Shown piece after piece: positions 7,768 to 17,758 of a stretch of 64,000 nt of DNA (position 1 is its first letter; every line of letters begins with the position of its first letter). This DNA is from JAWLEP01 sp964553045 (GTDB lineage: Bacteria > Fermentibacterota > Fermentibacteria > Fermentibacterales > JCC-6). Location of the stretch: contig CAZKJG010000003.1 of NCBI GenBank assembly GCA_964553045.1, positions 1 to 64,000 on the forward strand. The letters are read 5' to 3'. Under the pieces are notes generated by a model. That model searched no databases, was not told the origin of the DNA, and saw only the letters and a list, made by a program, of their open reading frames with translations. Position numbers and translations under genes: made by a program.

Positions 7768-8831
7768 TGCTTCTGCGGGGCGTGAGGGGACAGGAGCAGG
7801 CGGACAGGCTTCTGGGCTCGGCCCTGGCCGACGGAAGGCTGGCCCACGCCTACCTCTTCGCCGGACCGGAGGGTACCGGCAAGCTCACCTCCGCCCTGGC
7901 CCTGGCCGCCGCCGTGATGTGCAGGGAGTCCGACACCTGGTGCGGTACTTGCCGCAACTGCGCCCGTGTGGCAGGCATGGACCACCCCGACGTAAGGATG
8001 ACCATCCCCTCCAAGAAGAGCACCGCACCCGAGGAGCTGGCCGATCTCATGCGGACGCGCGCCGGCGACGGGATCACGCCGCTGCGGATGCCGGGCAACT
8101 CCTACATAGGAATAGACCACGTCAGGGAGCTGGAGGCCCGGATGGCCAGGCCCGCCTTCGAGTCGGGCTGGCGGGTGGAGATAATCGTAGATGCCCACAG
8201 AATGACGGAGCAGGCGGCAAACGCTCTGCTGAAGAGTCTGGAGGAGCCCCCGGAGGATACGCTCATCATACTGCTCACCAGCGCCATCCAGTGGCTGCTT
8301 CCCACCATCAGGTCCCGGGCTCACCTGGTGCGCTTCGGGCGGGTGGAACCCGGCTTGATCGCCGACGAGCTGCTCCGGCGCTGCCGGGTGGACCCGAAGA
8401 CGGCGGAGAGACTGGCAGCGGCCTCCGACGGAAGCCCCGGAAGGGCCCTGAAGATGGCCTCGGACGGGGAGAGCCCGACTTCGGATGCGGCCGAGATTCT
8501 GAGAGGGCTGAGCAAGACCGAGTCCGACGCCGAGCTCCTGGAGCTGGCGGGATCGCTGGCCAAGACCGCTGGCTCCGACGGCGCGCGGGATCTGGTTGCC
8601 GGATTGCGATCACTGGTACACGACATGGTTCGCGCTTCCAGCGGGGCCGGCCCCCTGTATCACGTAGGAAGCGACCTACCCGAACCGGGGCTGCCCGCCG
8701 GCGAGGCTGCCGGCAGTGCGGAGGCGGCCCTGGCCACCGCGGAGCTCAGAATGGGGCGGCACGTGCCGGCCGCCATGGCGCTGCTGCCCGCCCTGCTGGC
8801 CCTGAGGAAAGCGATGGAAGGGGATGACTGA
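7764..8831 (+). CDS. holB: DNA polymerase III delta' subunit (clamp loader)
   Basis: This is the AAA+ clamp-loader subunit that helps load the sliding clamp during replication. The 355-residue product has Walker A GPEGTGK at about 33-39 and a zinc-binding cluster (CGTCRNC and neighbouring Cys) at about 52-72. It also has the DAHRMTEQAANALLKSLEEPP block and the arginine-finger region IRSRAHL, where the usual SRC reads SRA. The start overlaps the EnvC-like gene (ATGATG; either ATG may be used) and the stop overlaps the next gene. The order holB, RicT-like, metG parallels the holB-yaaT-metS neighbourhood of Bacillus, which supports the assignment. Confidence 0.93.
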   Translation: MMLLRGVRGQEQADRLLGSALADGRLAHAYLFAGPEGTGKLTSALALAAAVMCRESDTWCGTCRNCARVAGMDHPDVRMTIPSKKSTAPEELADLMRTRAGDGITPLRMPGNSYIGIDHVRELEARMARPAFESGWRVEIIVDAHRMTEQAANALLKSLEEPPEDTLIILLTSAIQWLLPTIRSRAHLVRFGRVEPGLIADELLRRCRVDPKTAERLAAASDGSPGRALKMASDGESPTSDAAEILRGLSKTESDAELLELAGSLAKTAGSDGARDLVAGLRSLVHDMVRASSGAGPLYHVGSDLPEPGLPAGEAAGSAEAALATAELRMGRHVPAAMALLPALLALRKAMEGDD

Positions 8832-9714
8832 CATGTCGGGACACAGAGCTCCTTCCAGGGTCCTTGAGTACCTGGTGGTGGCCTTCAAGGCCCGAAGACT
8901 GCAGGTGTTCGGCAACGAGGGGTCCGCTCCGGTGAGCCTGGGGGCCATGGTGGTAATCTCCGTGGACCGGGGCATGGACATCGGAAGGGTCCTGGCCAAG
9001 CACATCTCGGAGGATGACCTGCCCAGGGAGCCCGAAGGCAGGCTCATTCGGGAGGCGACCGAGGAGGACATGCGCCGCCATCGCTCCAATATCGAGTTCG
9101 AGGGCGAGGTGATGGACTACTGCACCCAGCGGGTGAAGGCCAGGAACCTCCAGATGCGGCTCACGCAGTGCGAGATACAGTTGGACCGTAACCGGATCAG
9201 GGTGTTCTTCACGGCGGACAAGAGGACAGACTTCCGGGGACTGGTCCGGGACATGGCCGCCAGGTTCAAGGCCAGAATAGAGATGCGTCAGATCGGGGTC
9301 AGGGATCACGCCAAGAGGGTGGGCGGAGTGGGTATATGCGGGCGCAGGCTCTGCTGCTCCAGCTTCATGAACGGCTTCAGCTCCATCACGCTGAAGTCGG
9401 TCAGGGCCCAAAACCTCACTCCCAACCCGGCCAAGGTCTCGGGGCTCTGCAGCCGGCTCATGTGCTGCCTGGATTACGAGATAGAGTTCTACCGCAAGGC
9501 CGCCAAGACCTTCCCCCGCATCGGGGGCAAGGTCATCGTGGACGGCAAAAGGGCAGTCGTGAAGTCGGTGAGTATATTCTCCGACAAGGTCAAGGTAGGC
9601 TTCGAGGACGACGACGACGAGTACATGGACATTCGCGAGTTTCACAGCCGCCGGGGAGGCGGCGGGAGTGGAGGCGGCAAGAAGCGCCGCCGAAAGCGAA
9701 AACGCAGAAAGTGA
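8824..9714 (+). CDS. PSP1-domain protein of the YaaT/RicT family
   Basis: The 296-residue protein has the PSP1 C-terminal domain with its cysteine clusters: GGVGICGRRLCCSSF at about 170-185 and GLCSRLMCCLDYE at about 207-220. In Bacillus, RicT (YaaT) works with RicA and RicF, a complex that binds Fe-S clusters and affects RNA processing and development; in most phyla the role is unknown. The last 20 residues are an unusual Gly stretch followed by KKRRRKRKRRK, suggesting RNA or ribosome binding (inference). It overlaps holB by 8 bases. metG starts 19 bases after its stop, so the three genes form one operon. MSGHR at 8833 is an alternative start. Confidence 0.9.
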   Translation: MTDMSGHRAPSRVLEYLVVAFKARRLQVFGNEGSAPVSLGAMVVISVDRGMDIGRVLAKHISEDDLPREPEGRLIREATEEDMRRHRSNIEFEGEVMDYCTQRVKARNLQMRLTQCEIQLDRNRIRVFFTADKRTDFRGLVRDMAARFKARIEMRQIGVRDHAKRVGGVGICGRRLCCSSFMNGFSSITLKSVRAQNLTPNPAKVSGLCSRLMCCLDYEIEFYRKAAKTFPRIGGKVIVDGKRAVVKSVSIFSDKVKVGFEDDDDEYMDIREFHSRRGGGGSGGGKKRRRKRKRRK

Positions 9715-9733
9715 CGGACGGGAGACGGACACG

Positions 9734-11779
9734 ATGGCCCGATACCTGGTAACCAGCGCACTGCCCTACGCGAACGGCCCGCTCCACCTGGGGCACCTGG
9801 CCGGCGCATACCTTCCGGCCGATATCTACGTGCGCTACCTGCGCAGCCGCGGGGAAGACGTGCTATACATCTGCGGCACCGACGAGCACGGCGTGCCCAT
9901 TACGATAACGGCCGAGAAGATGGGCCTCTCTCCCCAGGAGGTGGTGGATCGTTACTACGGTGTCATCAGGGAGGACTTCGGAAACTTCGGCATCTCCTTC
10001 GACAACTTCTCCCGCACCTCGCTTTCGGAGCACCACAGGTTCGCCCAGGGCGTGTTCCTAGATCTGCTGGACAAGGATCTGATAGTCCCCCGGGACATGG
10101 AGCAGCTGTACTGCGACAGCTGCGGGCGCTTCCTCCCGGACCGGTACATAGACGGTACCTGCCCCAAGTGCGGTTCCGAGGACGCCAGGGGCGACCAGTG
10201 CGAGAGCTGCGGTACGTGGCTGGAGCCGCTGGAGCTCCTCGAACCCCGCTGCAGCGTCTGCGGGGCCTCGCCGGACGTGCGAGGGACCCGGCACTGGTTC
10301 CTGAGGCTCGACAGCTTCCAGGAGTGGCTGCAGAACTGGCTGGAGGGCCGCAGCGGCTGGAGGGAGGGCGTTCTCAACTACTGCCGGGGATGGCTGCACG
10401 ACGGCCTTCGGGAGCGGGCCATCACCAGGGATATCGACTGGGGGGTACCCGTTCCCCTGGAAGATGCCGAGGGCAAGGTTCTATACGTTTGGTTCGAGGC
10501 GCTGCTGGGGTACATAAGCAGCACCCGGGAGTACTTCCGCCGTCGCGGCGAGCCGGAGGGCTGGAAGCGATACTGGAAGGATGACGACACCAGGCTAGTC
10601 CATTTCATCGGCAAGGACAACATAGTATTTCACGCGGTGATAGAACCCTCCGTCCTCCACGGCCTCGGGGACTACGTACTGCCCTGGAACGTTCCGGCAA
10701 ACGAGTTCCTGAACATATCCGGCCGCAAGCAGTCCACCAGCCGGGGCACCGCGGTCTGGATGCGGAGCTACCTGGAGAGCCTGCCGGCGGACCCCATGCG
10801 CTACGCGCTGGCCATCAACGCGCCCGAGCACCGCGACACCGACTTCTCATGGGACGAGTTCCTGGCCCGCAACAACGAGCTGGCCGACGTTCTGGGGAAC
10901 TTCGCCAACCGGACGCTCAGGTTCGCCCACAGCCGATTCGAAGGTAAGGTCCCGAAGGCCGACTACGGCCCCGAAGAAGAGGGCCTGCTGGAGGCCGCCA
11001 AGGCCGCCGGAGGGGACATTGGCGGCCTGATCGAGCGGTTCCGCCTGAAGGAGGCCTGCCGACAGGCCATGGCCCTGGCCAAGAAGGGCAACGTCTACTT
11101 CGACCGGGCAAAGCCGTGGAAGACGGCCAAGACCGACCGACAGCGCTGTGCGGCCTCCGTCAACTGCTGCCTGCAGCTGCTCGACTCGCTGCGGATTCTC
11201 TTCGAGCCCTTCCTGCCCTACACCGCCGGGAGTCTGGGGGAGATGCTGGACAGCCGCGAGCTTTGCTGGAGCGGAATAGGCGAAAGGAATCTGGCGGCGG
11301 GGTGGGAGCTGGGCAGGCCGGAGATACTGTTTGAGAAGCTGGAACCTGGATTCGAGGCCGAGATACTGCAGAGGAGGCCGACCGACGGCACCGAGGGAGG
11401 TAGTGACGAAGTGGAACCCGAGAACAAGGGCGGGCAGTCCTCCGAAGAGGGGAACCTGCTGGACTTTGAGACCTTTACGAGCATGGATCTGCGGGTGGGA
11501 CTCATCGAGGAGGTCGAGGACCATCCGGGGGCCGACAGGCTGTACCTGATGAAGGTGGATACCGGTGACCGGGTGCGCCAGATTGTCGCAGGGCTGAAAC
11601 CCTACATGCCCCGGGAGGAGCTTCTCGGCAGCAGGGTGGTCGTGGTCCGCAACCTGAAGCCGGCCAGGCTGCGCGGCGAGGTGAGCGAAGGAATGGTCCT
11701 TGCTTCCGATGACGGTGAGGGCGGGGTTCGCCTCGTCCGGGCGTCGGAGGACGCATCTCCCGGAGAGAAAGTAAGATAG
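9734..11779 (+). CDS. metG: Methionyl-tRNA synthetase with C-terminal tRNA-binding domain
   Basis: MetG charges initiator and elongator tRNA(Met). The 681-residue product begins MARYLVTSALPYANGPLHLGHL, a class I HIGH motif (here HLGH). It carries a double zinc knuckle (CDSCGRF, CPKCG, CESCG, CSVCG; about residues 126-185) and a KMSKS-type loop written RKQSTSRG at about 330. An anticodon-binding helical domain follows, then a Trbp111/EMAP-like OB-fold tRNA-binding domain from about 578 (DLRVGLIEEVEDHPGADRLYLM). Length fits the long form that carries this domain in the same chain. The start at 9734 is chosen by the conserved N-terminus; an earlier in-frame ATG at 9668 lies inside the RicT-like gene. 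Confidence 0.96.
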   Translation: MARYLVTSALPYANGPLHLGHLAGAYLPADIYVRYLRSRGEDVLYICGTDEHGVPITITAEKMGLSPQEVVDRYYGVIREDFGNFGISFDNFSRTSLSEHHRFAQGVFLDLLDKDLIVPRDMEQLYCDSCGRFLPDRYIDGTCPKCGSEDARGDQCESCGTWLEPLELLEPRCSVCGASPDVRGTRHWFLRLDSFQEWLQNWLEGRSGWREGVLNYCRGWLHDGLRERAITRDIDWGVPVPLEDAEGKVLYVWFEALLGYISSTREYFRRRGEPEGWKRYWKDDDTRLVHFIGKDNIVFHAVIEPSVLHGLGDYVLPWNVPANEFLNISGRKQSTSRGTAVWMRSYLESLPADPMRYALAINAPEHRDTDFSWDEFLARNNELADVLGNFANRTLRFAHSRFEGKVPKADYGPEEEGLLEAAKAAGGDIGGLIERFRLKEACRQAMALAKKGNVYFDRAKPWKTAKTDRQRCAASVNCCLQLLDSLRILFEPFLPYTAGSLGEMLDSRELCWSGIGERNLAAGWELGRPEILFEKLEPGFEAEILQRRPTDGTEGGSDEVEPENKGGQSSEEGNLLDFETFTSMDLRVGLIEEVEDHPGADRLYLMKVDTGDRVRQIVAGLKPYMPREELLGSRVVVVRNLKPARLRGEVSEGMVLASDDGEGGVRLVRASEDASPGEKVR

Positions 11780-11814
11780 TAATACACGTTCCGCTGGAAG
11801 GGAGAGCCTGACAG

Positions 11815-12504
11815 TTGTATCACGGCTTCTATATGGGTGATCCGGGCTTCCTGCTGGTTATCGGGGCCGTTCTGCTGGGTCTGCTGGCACAGGGTCTGGT
11901 CAGCCGGACCTACGGGAAGTACTCCCGCGTCAGCGCATCATCCGGTCTATCCGGGGCCGAGGCCGCCAGACGCATCCTGGACGTCAACGGTCTTGCCCAC
12001 TTGCAGGTGAGCAGGACCGGAGGCAGGCTCTCCGACCACTACGACCCCCGGAGCGGAACGCTGTACCTGTCGGAAAATGTGTACTCCGGCAGGTCGGTAT
12101 CCGCGGTGGGAGTGGCTGCTCACGAGGCCGGACACGCCGTACAGCACGCCATGGGCTACAGTCCCTTCAAGGTGCGCAGCGTCCTGGTCCCCGCGGCGAA
12201 CCTGGGCAGCCAGGCCCTGTTCCCGCTGATAATAGCCGGTTTCCTCTTCCAGATGACGCATCTCTTCTACGTCGGGGCCGCACTCTACGCCGGGGCGCTC
12301 CTGTTCCACCTGGTTACGCTGCCGGTGGAGATCGACGCTAGCCGCAGGGCGGTCGTACAGCTCAGGGCCACCGGCTCCGTGACCGACAGGGACGTGGCCG
12401 GAGTGCGGAAGGTGCTGGGGGCTGCGGCGATGACATACGTGGCCGCGGCCCTGGTGGCCATAGCCAACATGGCCAGGCTCCTCCTCCTGGGGAGGCGAAG
12501 CTAG
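11815..12504 (+). CDS. Membrane zinc metallopeptidase, YugP family
   Basis: The 229-residue protein begins at TTG 11815 after GGGAGAG, giving MYHGFYMGDPG, which matches the usual N-terminus of YugP (DUF3810/peptidase_Zn_2-type) proteins. It has an N-terminal membrane helix, the conserved KYSRVSASSGLSGAEAARRIL block, the zinc-binding HEAGHAVQH at about 102-110, and three or more hydrophobic helices after it. These are integral-membrane proteases of unknown substrate. The stop overlaps the start of the next membrane protease by one base (TAGTG), so the two are co-translated. The role in this operon is not evident; quality control of membrane proteins is a guess. Confidence 0.88.
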   Translation: MYHGFYMGDPGFLLVIGAVLLGLLAQGLVSRTYGKYSRVSASSGLSGAEAARRILDVNGLAHLQVSRTGGRLSDHYDPRSGTLYLSENVYSGRSVSAVGVAAHEAGHAVQHAMGYSPFKVRSVLVPAANLGSQALFPLIIAGFLFQMTHLFYVGAALYAGALLFHLVTLPVEIDASRRAVVQLRATGSVTDRDVAGVRKVLGAAAMTYVAAALVAIANMARLLLLGRRS

Positions 12505-13133
12505 TGTACCTCCCCTTCCTGCTGGTCATCGTGTTCTTCAGCGTGGTATGCCACGAGATCTCCCACGGCCTGGTGGCCTACCGCCTCGGAGACCCCACGG
12601 CATACAGGGCGGGCAGGCTTACATTCAACCCCGTGCCGCACATCGACATATTCGGAACGGTGATACTGCCGCTCTTCCTGGTGCTGTCCGGCAGCAGCTT
12701 CATCTTCGCCTGGGCCAAGCCGGTTCCGGTGAACTCCAGCTACTTCCGGAATCCCCGTGACGGCATGATGTACGTGGCCATGGCGGGGCCGGGGACCAAT
12801 CTGGCCCTGGCCCTGGTGCTGGCCCTGTCCGCCCACCTGGGTGCGGGATTCCTGCCCGGATGGCTGCTGGGCACGCTGGCCATGGCCTCTCTGATAAACA
12901 TCGTTCTCATGGTGTTCAACCTCCTTCCCATCCCTCCCCTGGACGGCAGCCGCATCGTGGCCCGCTTCCTGAGCGGCCGGACGCTGTGGAACTACATGAA
13001 ACTGGAGCGCTACGGCCTGTTCATCGTCTTCGGACTGCTTTTCCTGGGAGTGATAACCAGAATCCTCTGGCCCGCTGTCACGCTGGCGGCCAGACTGCTG
13101 GATCTCGGACCCTTCCTCCACTACATTAGGTAG
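12504..13133 (+). CDS. Site-2 protease family (M50) membrane metalloprotease
   Basis: The 209-residue protein starts with GTG at 12504, overlapping the previous stop. It has the zinc motif HEISHG at about 14-19, followed by AYRLGDPTAYRAGRLTFNP. The second M50 signature NLLPIPPLDGSRI is at about 140-152, supplying the third metal ligand (Asp). Five to six membrane segments are visible. This small form lacks PDZ and CBS domains, like the bacterial YwhC/Rv-type S2P homologues that cleave membrane-anchored proteins within the bilayer. Substrate unknown. It follows the YugP-like protease, giving a pair of membrane zinc proteases at the end of the metK-metG run. Confidence 0.9.
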   Translation: MYLPFLLVIVFFSVVCHEISHGLVAYRLGDPTAYRAGRLTFNPVPHIDIFGTVILPLFLVLSGSSFIFAWAKPVPVNSSYFRNPRDGMMYVAMAGPGTNLALALVLALSAHLGAGFLPGWLLGTLAMASLINIVLMVFNLLPIPPLDGSRIVARFLSGRTLWNYMKLERYGLFIVFGLLFLGVITRILWPAVTLAARLLDLGPFLHYIR

Positions 13134-13150
13134 CTCGAAAGGAGCTTCTC

Positions 13151-14674
13151 ATGCGCCTCTTAAGCCTCGGCCTGCTGCTTCTGGCGGCGGGAGCCGGATA
13201 CTCCTCCCCATACGACGAAGTACCCATCACCCGGGACCTCTCCGGATACTCCGGCCAGGACGCGCCGGCCCAGCTCGCCAGGCAGACGCAGAGGACCGAG
13301 CCCTTCAGGGCACGGACCGTCCTCGGGGCCCGCGACAGCGTGGCCGACATGGTGATCCTGATGGAGGAGGGGCTCTCCGACAGCCTGGGAACGGCCCTTC
13401 TGCAGCAGTGGCTGGACGACATCGAGGCCGAGGAATACTCGGCGCAGATCACGGAGGTGTCCTACGCCACGCCCGAGGAGATAAGGGGGCTTCTGGACAG
13501 CCTGCATGCGCAGGGCATGAAGGGCACGCTTCTGGTGGGCGACCTTCCGGTGGCCTGGGCGGCGCTGGACGACTCCAAGAGCCGGGCCAGCGAGATGTTC
13601 CCCTCCGACTACTTCTACATGGACCTGGACGGCGATTGGGAGGACCTCTGGGACGGCTACCCTTCCCAGCAGAACCCGGGCCAGGACGGCTTCTACGACA
13701 CGTGGTCGGGAGAACTCTCCCCCGAGATCTGGGCCGCCCGCATCAGGGTGGACAACCTCGGGTCCGTGGGAGACCCGGTGGAGATGCTCCAGGCCTACCT
13801 GACGCGAAACCACAACTGGAGGCAGAGCGGCGACCCCGAACCGGTCCGCGCGCTCTGCTACGTGGACGACGACTGGTCGTTCTGGGGCGGCCAGTACCAG
13901 AGCGCCATGGAGCTGCTCTACCAGGATGTGGAGCTCTTCGACACGGATTCCGTCACATCCGGCCCCGACTACGAGGACAACAGGCTTCCGGACAGCTACG
14001 TCTGGATAAGCCCCTACGTCCACTCCGGCCCCTGGGTACACCAGTGGAACCCGGGCCCTTCCACCACCTGGGACGAGATATTGCCCATAGGTCCCACGGC
14101 AAGGTTCTACAACCTGTTCGCCTGCTCCAACTGCCGCTTCACCACTCCCCGCTACATGGGCGGCATATACGCGTTCGCCACCGAGAGCGGCCTGGCCTCA
14201 ATAGGCAGCACCAAGAGCGGGGCCATGCTCCATTTCACCCAGTTCTACGGCCCCCTGGGCGGAGGCGCTACCCTGGGAGAGGCCTACGAGCTGTGGTGGG
14301 AGCATATCGCCGCAAACGGCCTTACACCGTCCGAGAAGTACTGGCACCTGGGAATGGTCCTTCTGGGCGACCCCACGCTGGTACCTTCCATGTTCCTGAC
14401 CGGAGTGGATGAGGAGGGCTTCGAAGGACCTGCGACGGTAACGATCGCCGCCGCTCCCAACCCCGCGGCATCTTCGGTGACGGTTTTCGCCAGCAGCCGG
14501 ACCCCTGGCCGGCTGGACATGTTCGACACCGCCGGCCGCAGGGTCGCATCGGCTCCCATTTCCGGCAGCGCCGAGCTGCCGCTTGGCAATCTGGCCCGGG
14601 GAGTCTACCTCCTTGTGGCCAGGTGGGACGACGGATCCCGCGCCACGCAGAGATTAACGGTGCTGGGCCGTTGA
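13151..14674 (+). CDS. Secreted C25-like cysteine peptidase with C-terminal sorting domain
   Basis: The 507-residue protein has a signal peptide (MRLLSLGLLLLAAGAGYSS). Its central region looks like the gingipain (C25) fold: LLVGDLPVAW, then EMFPSDYFYMDLDGDW with a calcium-site-like DLDGD, then ELSPEIWAARIRVD. Candidate catalytic residues are His291 in SPYVHSGP and Cys325 in NLFACSNCRF. The last 70 residues (NPAASSVTVFASSRTPGRLDMFDTAGRRVA to the C-terminus) form a type A type IX-secretion-like sorting domain. It is probably exported and anchored at or released from the cell surface. The start has a GAAAGGAGC ribosome site. It is convergent with the SurA-like lipoprotein gene 31 bases away. Substrate unknown. 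Confidence 0.75.
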   Translation: MRLLSLGLLLLAAGAGYSSPYDEVPITRDLSGYSGQDAPAQLARQTQRTEPFRARTVLGARDSVADMVILMEEGLSDSLGTALLQQWLDDIEAEEYSAQITEVSYATPEEIRGLLDSLHAQGMKGTLLVGDLPVAWAALDDSKSRASEMFPSDYFYMDLDGDWEDLWDGYPSQQNPGQDGFYDTWSGELSPEIWAARIRVDNLGSVGDPVEMLQAYLTRNHNWRQSGDPEPVRALCYVDDDWSFWGGQYQSAMELLYQDVELFDTDSVTSGPDYEDNRLPDSYVWISPYVHSGPWVHQWNPGPSTTWDEILPIGPTARFYNLFACSNCRFTTPRYMGGIYAFATESGLASIGSTKSGAMLHFTQFYGPLGGGATLGEAYELWWEHIAANGLTPSEKYWHLGMVLLGDPTLVPSMFLTGVDEEGFEGPATVTIAAAPNPAASSVTVFASSRTPGRLDMFDTAGRRVASAPISGSAELPLGNLARGVYLLVARWDDGSRATQRLTVLGR

Positions 14675-14705
14675 CGCGGCGGCGCCGCACGGTACGAAGG
14701 GACGG

Positions 14706-16055
14706 CTAGAGCTCTGCCCAGCGCCCGGGGTCCGCGGGCAGACGGTCCAGTATGCGGTCGTTTACGCTGAGACCGTAGCGTTCCTCCAGGGTCGTCATCC
14801 ACTTCTCCAGCCTGCTGAGGGCCTTCTCACGCCGGATCTGGTTTCGGAGGCTCGCATAGGCCTCCTCCAGAGTGGCCTCCCTCGCCGGCAGAACCCGTCT
14901 GAGACGCAGCCCGGCCATCAGCTCCAGCTCCGGGCATCTCACGGGCCCGTGCCATTCAAGGGTGTCTTCGGGGTCCAGCGAGAAGGCGGCATCGGCAAGG
15001 GCGGACGGAAGCATATCGGCCTCCAGCGGCATGGTGGTCCCGTCGGACCTCTGCTCGTCCAGGAAGAGCGGACAGGCATCGAACTCCGACGGCGGCGATC
15101 CGCCGGAGTCGGCGATAGCCGTGAAGAGGGGGGCCTCCGACCAGGGGAACACCACTATCTGCAGACGCCTGCGCTGGGGCAGCCGCGGCGGCTCGGACAG
15201 CGATCGGTAGCGCTCCTCCACCTCCCGGCGTGTCACCTCCGCGCTGTCCTCCACCATCTCGCTGCGGATCAGCTCCAGGGCACACCTCTGCCGCAACTCC
15301 CCGTCGGCCGGAAGGGCCTGCTCCCAGGCCTCGGGTCGGACCTCCCGCAGCCATGCGGCCAGTGCCTTCCGCAGCAGCATCCGCCTCACCAGCAGCAGCA
15401 GCCAGCGCGGGCTGGAGGGATCCGCCGGGCCCCGCAACGACGCGTAGCGCACCTCCTCCGCCAGCTGGGGCTCCGTCCACCGTCCCTCGGGGCCCGATAC
15501 GATTACGGCCCCCGGGTCGGGGACGAATCCCCGCGCGGAGAGCGAGTGGGCCATCTCCACAATGGCCGCGGTGTCTATCAGCGTCTGGTTCAGGGCGGAC
15601 TGCAGAAGGCTGTCGCGCAGCAGCCCCAGCCTGACAGCCGTGGAGAGTGAGCGATCAGTGATCTCCCTCCGTGAGACCCCTCGCTCCATCAGGCCTACGG
15701 CGCTGTCCCCGGCTACCGCCGCCATTCGGCGGCGGCGTTCGGCCCTGACCATCTGCTCCACCTCGGGGCGATACATGTAGGACAGGCGGCGGATCTCCCT
15801 GAGGACCATCTCGCGGCGGGCGAGCCAGATGACGTACTCCGCAACCGGGTCCTCGGAGTCCAGTATTCCCCTGCGTCCGTCCGCGTCCAGCTCCCGCCAG
15901 CGGGAGGCTGCCTCCTCTACCTTAAGGGTGTCCCCACCGAGCGCGAGAAACCAGTCTCCGGATTCCGGCGGGCCGCCCCCGCATGCGCACAGGGCCGCCA
16001 GGACTGCAGCTATGGCCGGCAGATGCGGCGCTTTGCGGAAGAGCTCTGCCATCAT
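14706..16055 (-). CDS. SurA/parvulin-like periplasmic lipoprotein
   Basis: The 449-residue protein has an N-terminal signal ending in a lipobox (LAALCAC), so it is predicted to be lipid-anchored. The body is mainly helical with repeated Arg/Glu-rich segments. It resembles the N-terminal chaperone region of SurA/PrsA proteins, followed by a poorly conserved peptidyl-prolyl isomerase (rotamase) domain near residues 280-400. Such proteins help fold outer-membrane proteins in the periplasm. The isomerase domain is weak, so activity is uncertain. Two adjacent ATGs (16055 and 16052) follow GTGAGGAA; the second has better spacing. It lies 15 bases after the mutase gene, in one operon with it. Confidence 0.65.
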   Translation of the reverse strand: MMAELFRKAPHLPAIAAVLAALCACGGGPPESGDWFLALGGDTLKVEEAASRWRELDADGRRGILDSEDPVAEYVIWLARREMVLREIRRLSYMYRPEVEQMVRAERRRRMAAVAGDSAVGLMERGVSRREITDRSLSTAVRLGLLRDSLLQSALNQTLIDTAAIVEMAHSLSARGFVPDPGAVIVSGPEGRWTEPQLAEEVRYASLRGPADPSSPRWLLLLVRRMLLRKALAAWLREVRPEAWEQALPADGELRQRCALELIRSEMVEDSAEVTRREVEERYRSLSEPPRLPQRRRLQIVVFPWSEAPLFTAIADSGGSPPSEFDACPLFLDEQRSDGTTMPLEADMLPSALADAAFSLDPEDTLEWHGPVRCPELELMAGLRLRRVLPAREATLEEAYASLRNQIRREKALSRLEKWMTTLEERYGLSVNDRILDRLPADPGRWAEL

Positions 16056-16070
16056 TTCCTCACGTCCCGG

Positions 16071-17732
<1,662 letters not shown>

Positions 17733-17758
17733 CTGCTCAGCCTCCGGTATGTCGGGTA

